Positions 1-6,271 of a stretch of DNA of 8,452 nt are shown here, one piece after another; within the stretch, counting starts at the first letter, position 1; each line of letters begins with the position of its first letter. The notes below the pieces were generated by a model. That model ran no database searches, was not told the origin of the DNA, and saw only the letters and a program-made list of their open reading frames with translations. The position numbers were made by a program, and so were the translations under genes. Source of the stretch: an uncultured Thiomonas sp. GTDB taxonomy: Bacteria > Pseudomonadota > Gammaproteobacteria > Burkholderiales > Burkholderiaceae_C. The DNA lies in assembly GCA_937927695.1 (NCBI GenBank), contig CALBRU010000018.1, forward strand, positions 1 to 8,452, written 5' to 3'.

Positions 1-247
1 CGGCGTACGCGTGACCCGTCTGGGCAAGCGGCATCCGAGCCAGCCCGTGGTGGTACAGAAAAACCCTTATGGCGACACGATTTACTGGATCGGCGGCGCC
101 GGTGCGGCGCTGGACCAGCAAGCGGGCACCGACTTCGATGCCATCGCTCAAGGGTGTGCCTCTCTCACGCCGCTGCAACTGGATTTGACGCACCATGCCC
201 AGCTCCAGACCTGTGCTGCCCGCTTTGAAACGCGAGGCGGTGCGTGA
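1..247 (+). CDS. surE: SurE 5'/3'-nucleotidase, C-terminal part (5' end outside window)
   Basis: This is the last 81 or so residues of SurE, a metal-dependent phosphatase that removes phosphate from nucleoside monophosphates and helps survival in stationary phase. The reading frame is open from the left edge (first full codon at 2), so the gene starts upstream and the metal-binding N-terminal half (the family's DD...N residues) is not visible. What can be seen is the family's C-terminal signature: a VTRLGKRH stretch, then NPYGDTIYWIG, a TDF...G segment, and SLTPLQLDLT near the end, all in SurE order. The TGA stop overlaps the pcm start codon by four bases (GTGA), so the two genes are probably translationally coupled, as in the widespread surE-pcm-nlpD-rpoS order. 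The assignment is firm from motifs; only the catalytic residues cannot be checked. Confidence 0.93.
   Translation, partial: GVRVTRLGKRHPSQPVVVQKNPYGDTIYWIGGAGAALDQQAGTDFDAIAQGCASLTPLQLDLTHHAQLQTCAARFETRGGA
234..237 (+). promoter_or_regulatory. Ribosome binding site of pcm (GAGG)
   Basis: GAGG lies six bases before the GTG at 244. It supports that GTG as the pcm start, although the codon sits inside the last codons of surE. Confidence 0.6.
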
Positions 248-1095
248 GTGCGGGCAGCAAGTCGCCGCAGCGCTTTGTGCACTGGCCTGCGCGCCAAGCG
301 CTTGATGCCGCGCTGAGCAAGACGCCCACAACGCCTCCCCCGCCGGGAGGGCAGCTGGGGGGCTCGAGAACCGTTGCGTTGCCCGTAGCCCGCGAACTGC
401 AAACGCGCGGCGCGTCGCAAGGCCCGTCGCGCTGCCTGCCGCGCCAGGCCGGGCTTGACTCGGACGCGGTGCGTCGCGGCATGGTCGACAAATTGCGGCA
501 ATCGGGCCACTTTGACGAGCGGGTACTGCAGGCCTTGCAGGATGTGCCGCGCCATCATTTCGTCGATCCTGGGTTGGCCGCCCAAGCCTATCTCGACAAC
601 GCACTGCCGATCGGTTTTGAACAAACCATCTCCAAGCCTTCGGTCGTGGCTCGCGGCCTGGATGCGGCGCTCAAGGCTCTGGCGCCGCGCGCCAATCTGG
701 GCAAGGTGCTCGACATTGGCACTGGCTGTGGCTACGCCGCGGCCGTGACGGCCAGGGTGGCGGCAGACGTCTATAGCGTCGAGCGCATACGCGCGCTGCA
801 CGATCTGGCGCGCAACAATCTGCGCGCCTTGCGGGTGCCTAACCTGCGTTTGATTCTGGGCGACGGTATGCTGGGATGCCCGCAGGGCGCTCCGTTCGAT
901 GCGATTTTGTCGGGGGCCGCGGCGCTGACTTTGCCGCAGGCCTGGCTTGATCAGTTGGTGGTGGGCGGGGTGCTCATTGCACCCATCGGCGACCCGCAGC
1001 AACTCTTGCTGTACCGCAAGCGCTCAGCCACCACATTCGACGTGCAGCCACTCGAAGGCGCCAAATTCGTCCCCTTAAAATCTGGTCTGACCTGA
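244..1095 (+). CDS. pcm: Protein-L-isoaspartate O-methyltransferase
   Basis: Pcm repairs aged proteins: it uses S-adenosylmethionine to methylate isoaspartyl residues in the cytoplasm, which lets them revert to aspartate. The 283-residue product has a Rossmann methyltransferase core from about residue 70. It shows VPRHHFVD (101-108), the substrate-side QTISKP (127-132), the SAM-binding loop LDIGTGCGY (156-164), the acidic SVERI (178-182) that should hold the SAM ribose, and LGDGMLG (205-211). The start is a GTG overlapping the surE stop, preceded by GAGG at 234-237. The first 70 or so residues are an extension rich in Pro, Gly, Ala and Arg, with four prolines in a row near 31-34; E. coli Pcm (about 208 residues) lacks it, but from memory other betaproteobacterial Pcm proteins have one. 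Where classical Pcm reads roughly TAAP after strand 4, this one reads LSGAAAL (222-228). Function is inferred from the family. Confidence 0.93.
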   Translation: MSAGSKSPQRFVHWPARQALDAALSKTPTTPPPPGGQLGGSRTVALPVARELQTRGASQGPSRCLPRQAGLDSDAVRRGMVDKLRQSGHFDERVLQALQDVPRHHFVDPGLAAQAYLDNALPIGFEQTISKPSVVARGLDAALKALAPRANLGKVLDIGTGCGYAAAVTARVAADVYSVERIRALHDLARNNLRALRVPNLRLILGDGMLGCPQGAPFDAILSGAAALTLPQAWLDQLVVGGVLIAPIGDPQQLLLYRKRSATTFDVQPLEGAKFVPLKSGLT

Positions 1096-1124
1096 ATCGA
1101 CGTTGTTCATTGACATTGCCCACC

Positions 1125-2090
1125 ATGCGGATCGCCCTGCTCGCCCTCACTCTTTCTGCCGCTGCCATGCTGGGCGCCTGTACCTCGGTGGCGCTGGCTC
1201 CCGTGCCGGTCGAGTCCAAGACCTTCCAGAAAGTGCCCCCGGTCTACGCGCCGCCCGCCACGGTGGCTGCGGCGCCTGCGGGCATCGCGACCGCCGCTTC
1301 GTCCTCCCTTGCGGGACAGCCGGGGTACTACACCGTGCAGCCCGGCGACACTTTGCGGCGCATTGCCCTGCAATACGGCACGACCTGGCAGAACCTGGCG
1401 CAATGGAACAACCTGGGCGACCCGAATGTGATCGAGGTCGGTCAGGTGCTGCGCGTTGCTCCGCCACCAGGTGCGACGCAAGTCGCCGGGGCAACCGCGC
1501 CCGCTATTTCTGCCCCGTCGCTGCCAGCCGGGAGCACGGCGCAGAGCTTTGCCGTCACGCCGCTGGCGCCTGTGGCCCCGGTCACGGCGCCGCCGCCCGC
1601 TCCAACTCCCGTGAAGCCCTCAGTGGCCGCTGCAGCGCCGCCAGCAACTGCCGCCCCCGCCAGCCCGCCGCCCTCGGGGCCTGCGGTCATGGCCAGCAAT
1701 CTGACCACGGCCACGCACGACGGCATCGTCTGGTCATGGCCGGCCAGCGGCAAGATCATTCAGGGCTTCAATGGCACGACGAGCAAAGGCATCGATATTG
1801 CAGGCAATCTGGGCGACCCGGTTTATGCCGCGGCGGCGGGCCGCGTGGTGTATGCGGGCTCGGAATTGCGCGGCTTCGGCAAGCTCATCATCATCAAGCA
1901 CAACGACGACTACATCAGCGTGTACGCCCACAATAACGTCATGCTGGTGAAAGAAAACGAAACCGTGAAGCGCGGACAAAAGATCGCCGAGATGGGTTCG
2001 ACCGACGCCCCACGAGTTGAACTTCACTTCGAGATCAGACTGCGCGGCAAGTCCATCGATCCCATCGGGCTCTTGCCCAAACAGCCCTGA
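1125..2090 (+). CDS. nlpD: NlpD-type lipoprotein: LysM plus degenerate M23 peptidase (amidase activator)
   Basis: This is an envelope lipoprotein of 321 residues. NlpD family members bind peptidoglycan and activate AmiC-type N-acetylmuramoyl-L-alanine amidases for daughter-cell separation. The N-terminus is a lipoprotein signal peptide: Met-Arg, a hydrophobic core, then lipobox LGAC with Cys19 as the lipidated residue. A LysM domain covers about 68-111 (YTVQPGDTL to VGQVLRV). Residues 112-190 are a Pro/Ala-rich linker. The M23 (LytM) fold runs from about 200 to 318. Of the zinc-site residues, D224 and H301 remain, but the usual first His of HxGxD is S220 and the first His of HxH is E299, so it should not cut peptidoglycan itself. 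I chose ATG 1125 because it places the signal peptide correctly; an in-frame TTG at 1110 would add five residues. No clear ribosome binding site precedes either. It starts 29 bases after pcm and ends 8 bases before rpoS. Confidence 0.93.
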   Translation: MRIALLALTLSAAAMLGACTSVALAPVPVESKTFQKVPPVYAPPATVAAAPAGIATAASSSLAGQPGYYTVQPGDTLRRIALQYGTTWQNLAQWNNLGDPNVIEVGQVLRVAPPPGATQVAGATAPAISAPSLPAGSTAQSFAVTPLAPVAPVTAPPPAPTPVKPSVAAAAPPATAAPASPPPSGPAVMASNLTTATHDGIVWSWPASGKIIQGFNGTTSKGIDIAGNLGDPVYAAAAGRVVYAGSELRGFGKLIIIKHNDDYISVYAHNNVMLVKENETVKRGQKIAEMGSTDAPRVELHFEIRLRGKSIDPIGLLPKQP

Positions 2091-2098
2091 CCGCTCGC

Positions 2099-3154
2099 AT
2101 GCCGCGCCGCCTCAAACCGGTCTCCGACTCGCCCTCTGAACAAGGGGCGTTTTCCCCAGCGGCAGGCGATCCGCCTGCCAGGTCCGCCCCACAGAACGGC
2201 GCGCAAGCCTGGGAAATGATCGCGCAGAAGAGCCCTGCTGCGCCGGATGCGCAGACTGCTCCCGCGCCGACAGGCTTGCCCTGTCCACCGGCGTCCATTG
2301 GAGCCATTGACGATGAATCGGGCGTCAGTGCCCTGCAGGCCTATCTCAACCACATCCGCGCCAAACCCCTTTTCACCCCCGAGCAGGAATTTGAGACGGC
2401 GACCCGCGCCAAGGCGGGCGATTTCGAGGCGCGTCAGGCTATGGTGGAGCACAACCTGCGACTGGTTGTGAGTATCGCCAAGGCCTATGTCGGCCGCGGC
2501 GCGGCACTGGGCGACTTGATCGAAGAGGGCAACCTCGGCCTGATTCACGCCATCGAAAAATTCGAGCCCGAGCGCGGGTTTCGTTTCTCCACCTATGCAA
2601 GCTGGTGGATCCGCCAAAGCATCGAACGCGCGCTGATGCAGCAGGTGCGCACCATCCGCCTGCCGGTGCACGTCATTCGCGAACTCAACCAGGTGCTGCG
2701 GGCGCGCAAGCATCTGGAGCAGGCGGCCGACTATCGCGGCCAGACCTCCGACGAAGACGTGGCCGCGCTTCTGGGGCGCAGTACGGAAGAGGTGACGGAC
2801 TTGCTCGCCCTGGCCGAGCAGCCGACTTCTCTGGACGCTCTGCGCGAAACCCAGAGCGGCGAGAGTTACGCCGATCAATTTGCCGACCAGAACGCGCTCA
2901 ACATGGAAGAGCAGATGCAGACCCGCGAAGTCGAGGCCCTGGTCGATTCCTGGGTAGGGGAGTTGGCCGAGCGTGAGCGCGAAGTGATCGAAGCCCGTTT
3001 TGGGCTGCACGGACGCGAGCTGGAAACCTTGGAGTCGCTGGCGCAGCGCCTCGGCCTCACGCGCGAGCGCGTGCGCCAGATCCAGCAAGAGTCCTTGCTC
3101 AAACTTAAGGGACGACTGGCGCGCAACGGGGTCGACCGTGGTTCGCTGCTTTGA
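2099..3154 (+). CDS. rpoS: RNA polymerase sigma factor RpoS (sigma-38)
   Basis: RpoS directs RNA polymerase to general-stress and stationary-phase promoters. The 351-residue product has the sigma-70 domains in order: region 1.2 from about 77 (SALQAYLNHI), region 2.1-2.2 around 118-156 (HNLRLVVSIAKAY, then DLIEEGNLGLIHAIEKF), region 2.3-2.4 around 159-181 (RGFRFSTYASWWIRQSIE), region 3.0 at 185-203 (TIRLPVHVIRELN), and the region 4 helix-turn-helix at 310-336 (TLESLAQRLGLTRERVRQIQ). RpoS rather than RpoD or RpoH is supported by its size, by TIRLPVH followed by ELN, and above all by its place right after nlpD. The first 75 residues are Pro/Ala-rich and poorly conserved. R194 sits where E. coli RpoS has K173, a residue used in binding the RssB degradation adaptor; from memory Arg is usual in betaproteobacteria. 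There is no obvious ribosome binding site. With only 8 bases after nlpD, any separate rpoS promoter must lie inside nlpD. Confidence 0.95.
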   Translation: MPRRLKPVSDSPSEQGAFSPAAGDPPARSAPQNGAQAWEMIAQKSPAAPDAQTAPAPTGLPCPPASIGAIDDESGVSALQAYLNHIRAKPLFTPEQEFETATRAKAGDFEARQAMVEHNLRLVVSIAKAYVGRGAALGDLIEEGNLGLIHAIEKFEPERGFRFSTYASWWIRQSIERALMQQVRTIRLPVHVIRELNQVLRARKHLEQAADYRGQTSDEDVAALLGRSTEEVTDLLALAEQPTSLDALRETQSGESYADQFADQNALNMEEQMQTREVEALVDSWVGELAEREREVIEARFGLHGRELETLESLAQRLGLTRERVRQIQQESLLKLKGRLARNGVDRGSLL

Positions 3155-3175
3155 CGCGTCACCCCAGGCCATGAC

Positions 3176-3985
3176 ATGATTCGCACGCCCATCGTCACCT
3201 TTGATATTGAGACTATCCCCGACCCCGTTGCGCTGCGCGCTGCGGGTCTGGCCGATGCCGAGCTTGACGACGCGGCCGCCGTGCTTCAGGCGCAGACCCG
3301 CCGTCTGGAAAAGACCGGGAGCGATTTTCTCCCGGTGCATTGTCAGCGCGTGCTGGTCATCTCGTGCACGTTTCGTAATCACGAGGGGCTGAAAATCCAC
3401 TCCTTCGTCGATCAAGGCGGGCAGGAAGGGCAGGTGGTGCAGAGTTTTTTTCGCGTCATCGAAAAGCACGCGCCTCAGCTCGTTTCCTGGAACGGGGGCG
3501 GTTTTGACCTGCCCGTGCTGCACTACCGTGGCCTAGTGCATGGGGTGACGGCACCGAAATACTGGGATATGGGCGAAGATGACCGTGAGATGAAGTGGAA
3601 TAACTACATCTCACGCTACCACACCCGGCATCTCGATCTGATGGACCTGCTGGCGCTCTACCAGCCGCGTGCCAACGCACCGATGGACGTGCTGGCCAAG
3701 CTGTGCGGCTTTCCCGGCAAGCTAGGCATGGACGGCAGCAAGGTTTATGAAGCCTGGCTTGCTGGGCAGACCGACGACATCCGCCGCTATTGCGAGACCG
3801 ATGTCATGAACACCTATCTACTGTATTGCCGCTACCAGCTCATGCGCGGCGCCTTGTCCGCGAGCGAATACGCCGACGAAATCGACCTGGTGCGATACAC
3901 CCTGGGTACCCTCGCGGCGCAGGAATCGCACTGGCAGGAATATCTTGCCGCCTGGCCGGAGCAAACCGCCGCGCGGGAAAGCTAG
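3176..3985 (+). CDS. Predicted 3'-5' exonuclease, PolB-like DEDDy family
   Basis: The 269-residue product looks like a stand-alone 3'-5' exonuclease related to the proofreading domain of family B DNA polymerases. All three exonuclease motifs are visible: Exo I FDIET (D10, E12), Exo II WNGGGFDLP (N106, D111), and Exo III YCETD (Y205, D209). The tyrosine in Exo III makes it DEDDy type. These four acidic residues should hold two metal ions. No polymerase domain follows, and there is no signal peptide or membrane segment, so it should be cytoplasmic. Its substrate (DNA or RNA, repair or turnover) cannot be read from the sequence. The start is ATG 3176, with AGG at 3166-3168 at a suitable distance. 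It begins 21 bases after rpoS and ends 19 bases before rlmD, so it is probably cotranscribed with both. The last 25 residues carry no motif. Family assignment is strong, biological role unknown. Confidence 0.88.
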   Translation: MIRTPIVTFDIETIPDPVALRAAGLADAELDDAAAVLQAQTRRLEKTGSDFLPVHCQRVLVISCTFRNHEGLKIHSFVDQGGQEGQVVQSFFRVIEKHAPQLVSWNGGGFDLPVLHYRGLVHGVTAPKYWDMGEDDREMKWNNYISRYHTRHLDLMDLLALYQPRANAPMDVLAKLCGFPGKLGMDGSKVYEAWLAGQTDDIRRYCETDVMNTYLLYCRYQLMRGALSASEYADEIDLVRYTLGTLAAQESHWQEYLAAWPEQTAARES

Positions 3986-4004
3986 GGTCTGTTCCAATAG
4001 CCGG

Positions 4005-5429
4005 ATGGAACAACGATTGGAATGGCTGCAGATCGACAGCCTGGATCTTGAGGCCCGCGGCGTCGGGCGCAGCGAAAACGGCAAAGTGGTGTTCGTCGCC
4101 AATGCCTTGCCCGGAGAACGGGTGCAGGCGCGCATTCATCGCAGCAAGCGCAACTGGGAGTCTGGCGAGGCCGTGGCCTGGGCCAGCACGGCGAGCAGCC
4201 GGGTGACGCCGAGATGCCCCCATTTCGGAGTTTGCGGCGGCTGCAGCATGCAGCATGTCGATCCGGCCGCGCAGTTGGCGTTCAAGCAGCGCATTCTCGA
4301 AGATGATTTCTGGCATTTGAGCCGCCTGAAGCCGCAACTCCTTCTGCGGCCCATCGCCGGGCCCAACTGGGGCTATCGCACCCGCGCGCGGCTGACCGTT
4401 CGCCTGGTGGTGAAAAAGGGCGGGGTGTTGGTCGGTTTTCACGAAAAAGGCTCCAGCTACGTTGCGGATATGCGCAGTTGCGCAGTTTTGCCGAGGGCAG
4501 TGTCCGATCTGTTGCTGCCCTTGCGCGAGCTGATCGCAGGCCTGTCCCGACCTGAACGCGCGCCGCAGATCGAACTGGCGATGGGCGATCGGGTGACCGT
4601 TCTGGTGTTGCGCCACCTCGAACCCTTGACCGACGCTGATCGGCAACGCCTGCGCGACTTTGGACAACAGCATGACGTGCAGTGGTGGCTTCAGCCCAAA
4701 GGCCCCGATTCGGTGGCGCCGCTAGACCCCGACGCCAAGCCCCTGAGCTATGCCTTGCCCGAGTTCGGCGTGGTCATGCCGTTTCGCCCGACCGATTTCA
4801 CCCAGGTGAATCCGCAGATCAACCGCGTGATGGTGGCGCGGGCCTTGCGCCTGCTGGGCGCCCGGCGTACCGACCGGGTGATCGACTGGTTTTGCGGTCT
4901 GGGTAATTTCACCCTGCCGATCGCTACTCAGGCGCGGCAGGTGCTGGGCGTGGAGGGCAGCGCCACGCTGGTGGCGCGGGCACTCGACAACGCTTTGCAC
5001 AACGATCTACAGGACAAAGTCGTGTTCACCGCCCGCAATCTGTTCGAGATGAGCGCGGACGATCTGAAAGCCTACGGCGAGGCCGACCTGTGGTTGGTGG
5101 ACCCGCCGCGCGATGGCGCGCTGGCACTTTGCAAGGCGCTGGCCGAGGCGGTGAACGGGCCGCAGGGAACGCCGGGCGAGGAGCAGACGCGGGCCGCAGG
5201 GGAGGCAAGCGCGGCGCCCAAGCCGGTCGCGTCCCCGGTCGTCCCTGCGGTCGCTCCATTCAAACCGCCGCGCCGCATCGTTTATGTGTCCTGCAATCCG
5301 GCAACCTTGGCGCGTGATGCCGGCCTGCTGGTGCATCAGGCGGGTTACACCTTGCGTGCCGCAGGGGTGATGAATATGTTTCCTCACACGGCCCATGTGG
5401 AATCGATGGCGGTGTTCGAGCGCGATTGA
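4005..5429 (+). CDS. rlmD: 23S rRNA (uracil(1939)-C5)-methyltransferase RlmD (RumA)
   Basis: RlmD makes 5-methyluridine at U1939 of 23S rRNA, using S-adenosylmethionine. The 474-residue product starts with a TRAM-type RNA-binding domain (about 1-60). Four cysteines for a 4Fe-4S cluster follow: C71, C77 and C80 in CPHFGVCGGC, and C159 in MRSCAVLP. The methyltransferase core shows FTQVNP (265-270), the SAM loop DWFCGLGNF (294-302), VDPPRDG (365-371), the catalytic nucleophile C430 in YVSCNPATLARD, and HTAHVESMAVF (461-471) with E466 as the likely base. The full cysteine set fits RlmD better than TrmA or RlmC. ATG 4005 is chosen because it places the TRAM domain at the usual distance; the frame is open further upstream to a TTG at 3945, and no good ribosome binding site precedes the ATG. 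Residues 384-421 are a Pro/Ala-rich insert that E. coli RlmD lacks. Last gene before the terminator. Confidence 0.93.
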   Translation: MEQRLEWLQIDSLDLEARGVGRSENGKVVFVANALPGERVQARIHRSKRNWESGEAVAWASTASSRVTPRCPHFGVCGGCSMQHVDPAAQLAFKQRILEDDFWHLSRLKPQLLLRPIAGPNWGYRTRARLTVRLVVKKGGVLVGFHEKGSSYVADMRSCAVLPRAVSDLLLPLRELIAGLSRPERAPQIELAMGDRVTVLVLRHLEPLTDADRQRLRDFGQQHDVQWWLQPKGPDSVAPLDPDAKPLSYALPEFGVVMPFRPTDFTQVNPQINRVMVARALRLLGARRTDRVIDWFCGLGNFTLPIATQARQVLGVEGSATLVARALDNALHNDLQDKVVFTARNLFEMSADDLKAYGEADLWLVDPPRDGALALCKALAEAVNGPQGTPGEEQTRAAGEASAAPKPVASPVVPAVAPFKPPRRIVYVSCNPATLARDAGLLVHQAGYTLRAAGVMNMFPHTAHVESMAVFERD

Positions 5430-5446
5430 GCCCACCGTTGCCCATA

Positions 5447-5474
5447 AAAAACGCCCGCAGTTGCGGGCGTTTTT
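5447..5474. terminator. Bidirectional Rho-independent terminator
   Basis: An A-tract (5446-5451) leads into a GC-rich stem, acgcccgc paired with gcgggcgt around a short AGTT loop, followed by a T-tract (5470-5474). With the A and T tracts included the inverted repeat is 13 bases per arm, without mismatch. It sits 17 bases after the rlmD stop and 16 bases from the stop of the convergent membrane-protein gene. A T-tract follows the hairpin on either strand, so it should end transcripts from both directions. Confidence 0.88.
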
Positions 5475-5490
5475 CGTGGGCCTGTTTCGC

Positions 5491-6192
5491 TTACCTACGC
5501 CCGCCGCCACTGAAAAAGCTCAGAATGGACAGCAGGTTGACGAACACGTTGTAGATGTCGAGGTAGATCGCCAGCGTGGCGGTGATGTAGTTGGTTTCGC
5601 CGCCGTTGATCACCCGCTGCACATCGATCAGCATGAAGGCCGAGAAAATCACAATGGCCACGACCGAGAAGGTCAGCATCAGCGCAGGCAGTTGCAGCCA
5701 GATATTGGCGATGCCCGCGAGGATGAGCAGGATGACGCCGACGAACAGCATTTTCGACAGACCGGACAAATCACGCTTGACCACATTCGCCAGCGTGGCC
5801 ATGGCGCCGAAAATCACTGCCGTGCCGCCGAAGGCCAGCATGATGAGCTGCGGCCCGTTGCTCATGCCGAGCACGAAGCCGAGCATCTGCGACAGCATCA
5901 CGCCCATGAAGAAGGTGAACAGCAGCAGCAGGCCGACACCTGTGCTGGAATTCTTGGTGCGCTCGATGCCGAACATCAGGCCGAAGGCGCCGACCAGAAA
6001 GACGATCATGGTCATGCCAGGGCTTTGCGCCATGGCCAGATTCAGTCCGGTTGCCATGCCGACCCACGCGCCGATCACGGTGGGAATGAGCGAAAGGGCC
6101 AGCAGCGAATACGTCTGCCGCAGCACCTTGTTGCGCACAGTGGCAGCGCCGCCGGGTTGGGCGTAGATTGTGTAATCGCGTTGTTCATTCAT
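5491..6192 (-). CDS. yccA: Bax inhibitor-1/YccA family inner-membrane protein
   Basis: This 233-residue membrane protein belongs to the Bax inhibitor-1 family. E. coli YccA binds the FtsH protease and slows its action on membrane proteins; other relatives are pH-sensitive calcium leak channels. After a soluble N-terminus of about 25 residues there are about seven hydrophobic segments, near 27-48, 58-76, 86-109, 115-137, 147-166, 170-190 and 206-227. YccA-like signatures are KVLRQTY (22-28), ANIWLQLPAL (162-171), and GGETNYITAT (197-206) followed by IYNVFVNLLSIL. D190 and D212 lie where the calcium-channel relatives carry their di-aspartate pH sensor. GGAG seven bases before the ATG is a good ribosome binding site. 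The gene converges on rlmD across the shared terminator, and 137 bases separate it from the kinase upstream, which suggests its own promoter. Family call is strong; whether it acts on FtsH or as a channel is open. Confidence 0.9.
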   Translation of the reverse strand: MNEQRDYTIYAQPGGAATVRNKVLRQTYSLLALSLIPTVIGAWVGMATGLNLAMAQSPGMTMIVFLVGAFGLMFGIERTKNSSTGVGLLLLFTFFMGVMLSQMLGFVLGMSNGPQLIMLAFGGTAVIFGAMATLANVVKRDLSGLSKMLFVGVILLILAGIANIWLQLPALMLTFSVVAIVIFSAFMLIDVQRVINGGETNYITATLAIYLDIYNVFVNLLSILSFFSGGGRR

Positions 6193-6224
6193 GGCAAAAC
6201 TCCGTTCCTGGAAGTGGACGCTGA

Positions 6225-6235
6225 TAGTCAGACTA
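6225..6235. promoter_or_regulatory. 11-base palindrome in the yccA leader (possible operator)
   Basis: TAGTCAGACTA is a perfect inverted repeat of five bases per arm around one central base, 33 bases before the yccA start codon. If the promoter suggested at 6244-6271 is real, the palindrome lies at the very start of the transcript, a place where a repressor could act. It could also be chance. Confidence 0.3.
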
Positions 6236-6243
6236 ACACAGGC

Positions 6244-6271
6244 TAAATACGTTCCACGACGTGCATTTCAA
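6244..6271 (-). promoter_or_regulatory. Possible sigma-70 promoter for yccA
   Basis: Read on the minus strand, TTGAAA (6266-6271) is followed after 16 bases by TATTTA (6244-6249). The first is one base from the -35 consensus; the second is a weak -10. Transcription would start near 6237, giving a leader of about 45 bases. The stretch is more AT-rich than its surroundings. The rest of the 137-base gap (6193-6329) holds only the palindrome and the ribosome binding site; I saw no terminator with a T-tract behind the kinase gene. Confidence 0.38.

Noticed and set aside
334..350. Hairpin CCTCCC / GGGAGG with a five-base loop, early in pcm
   Set aside because: It lies within the codons for the proline run, has no T-tract after it, and a six-base GC stem is expected by chance in such sequence.
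148..1002. A 284-codon minus-strand frame opposite pcm
   Set aside because: Its translation is rich in Arg, Gln, His and Ala with no domain, typical of an antisense shadow; pcm on the other strand is well supported.
1110..1115. TTGACA, a perfect -35 box, just before nlpD
   Set aside because: No -10-like sequence follows at 16-18 bases; the sequence there is GC-rich coding DNA.
1103..1936. A 277-codon plus-strand frame overlapping nlpD in another phase
   Set aside because: It is rich in Arg, Cys, His and Gly, has no domain, and nlpD in the other phase has a signal peptide, LysM and M23 fold.
1125..2098. A separate rpoS promoter inside nlpD, as in E. coli
   Set aside because: I scanned for paired -35 and -10 boxes and saw none convincing enough to place; it may exist but cannot be supported by eye.
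2024..3523. A 499-codon open frame on the minus strand opposite rpoS and the start of the exonuclease gene
   Set aside because: The plus strand here encodes a clear RpoS and exonuclease with all motifs; the antisense translation shows no recognisable domain and is the usual mirror of a high-GC gene.
5395..6246. A 283-codon plus-strand frame opposite yccA, very rich in His, Gln, Asp and Glu
   Set aside because: The composition is the mirror of hydrophobic codons in the membrane protein, and the frame runs through the terminator hairpin.
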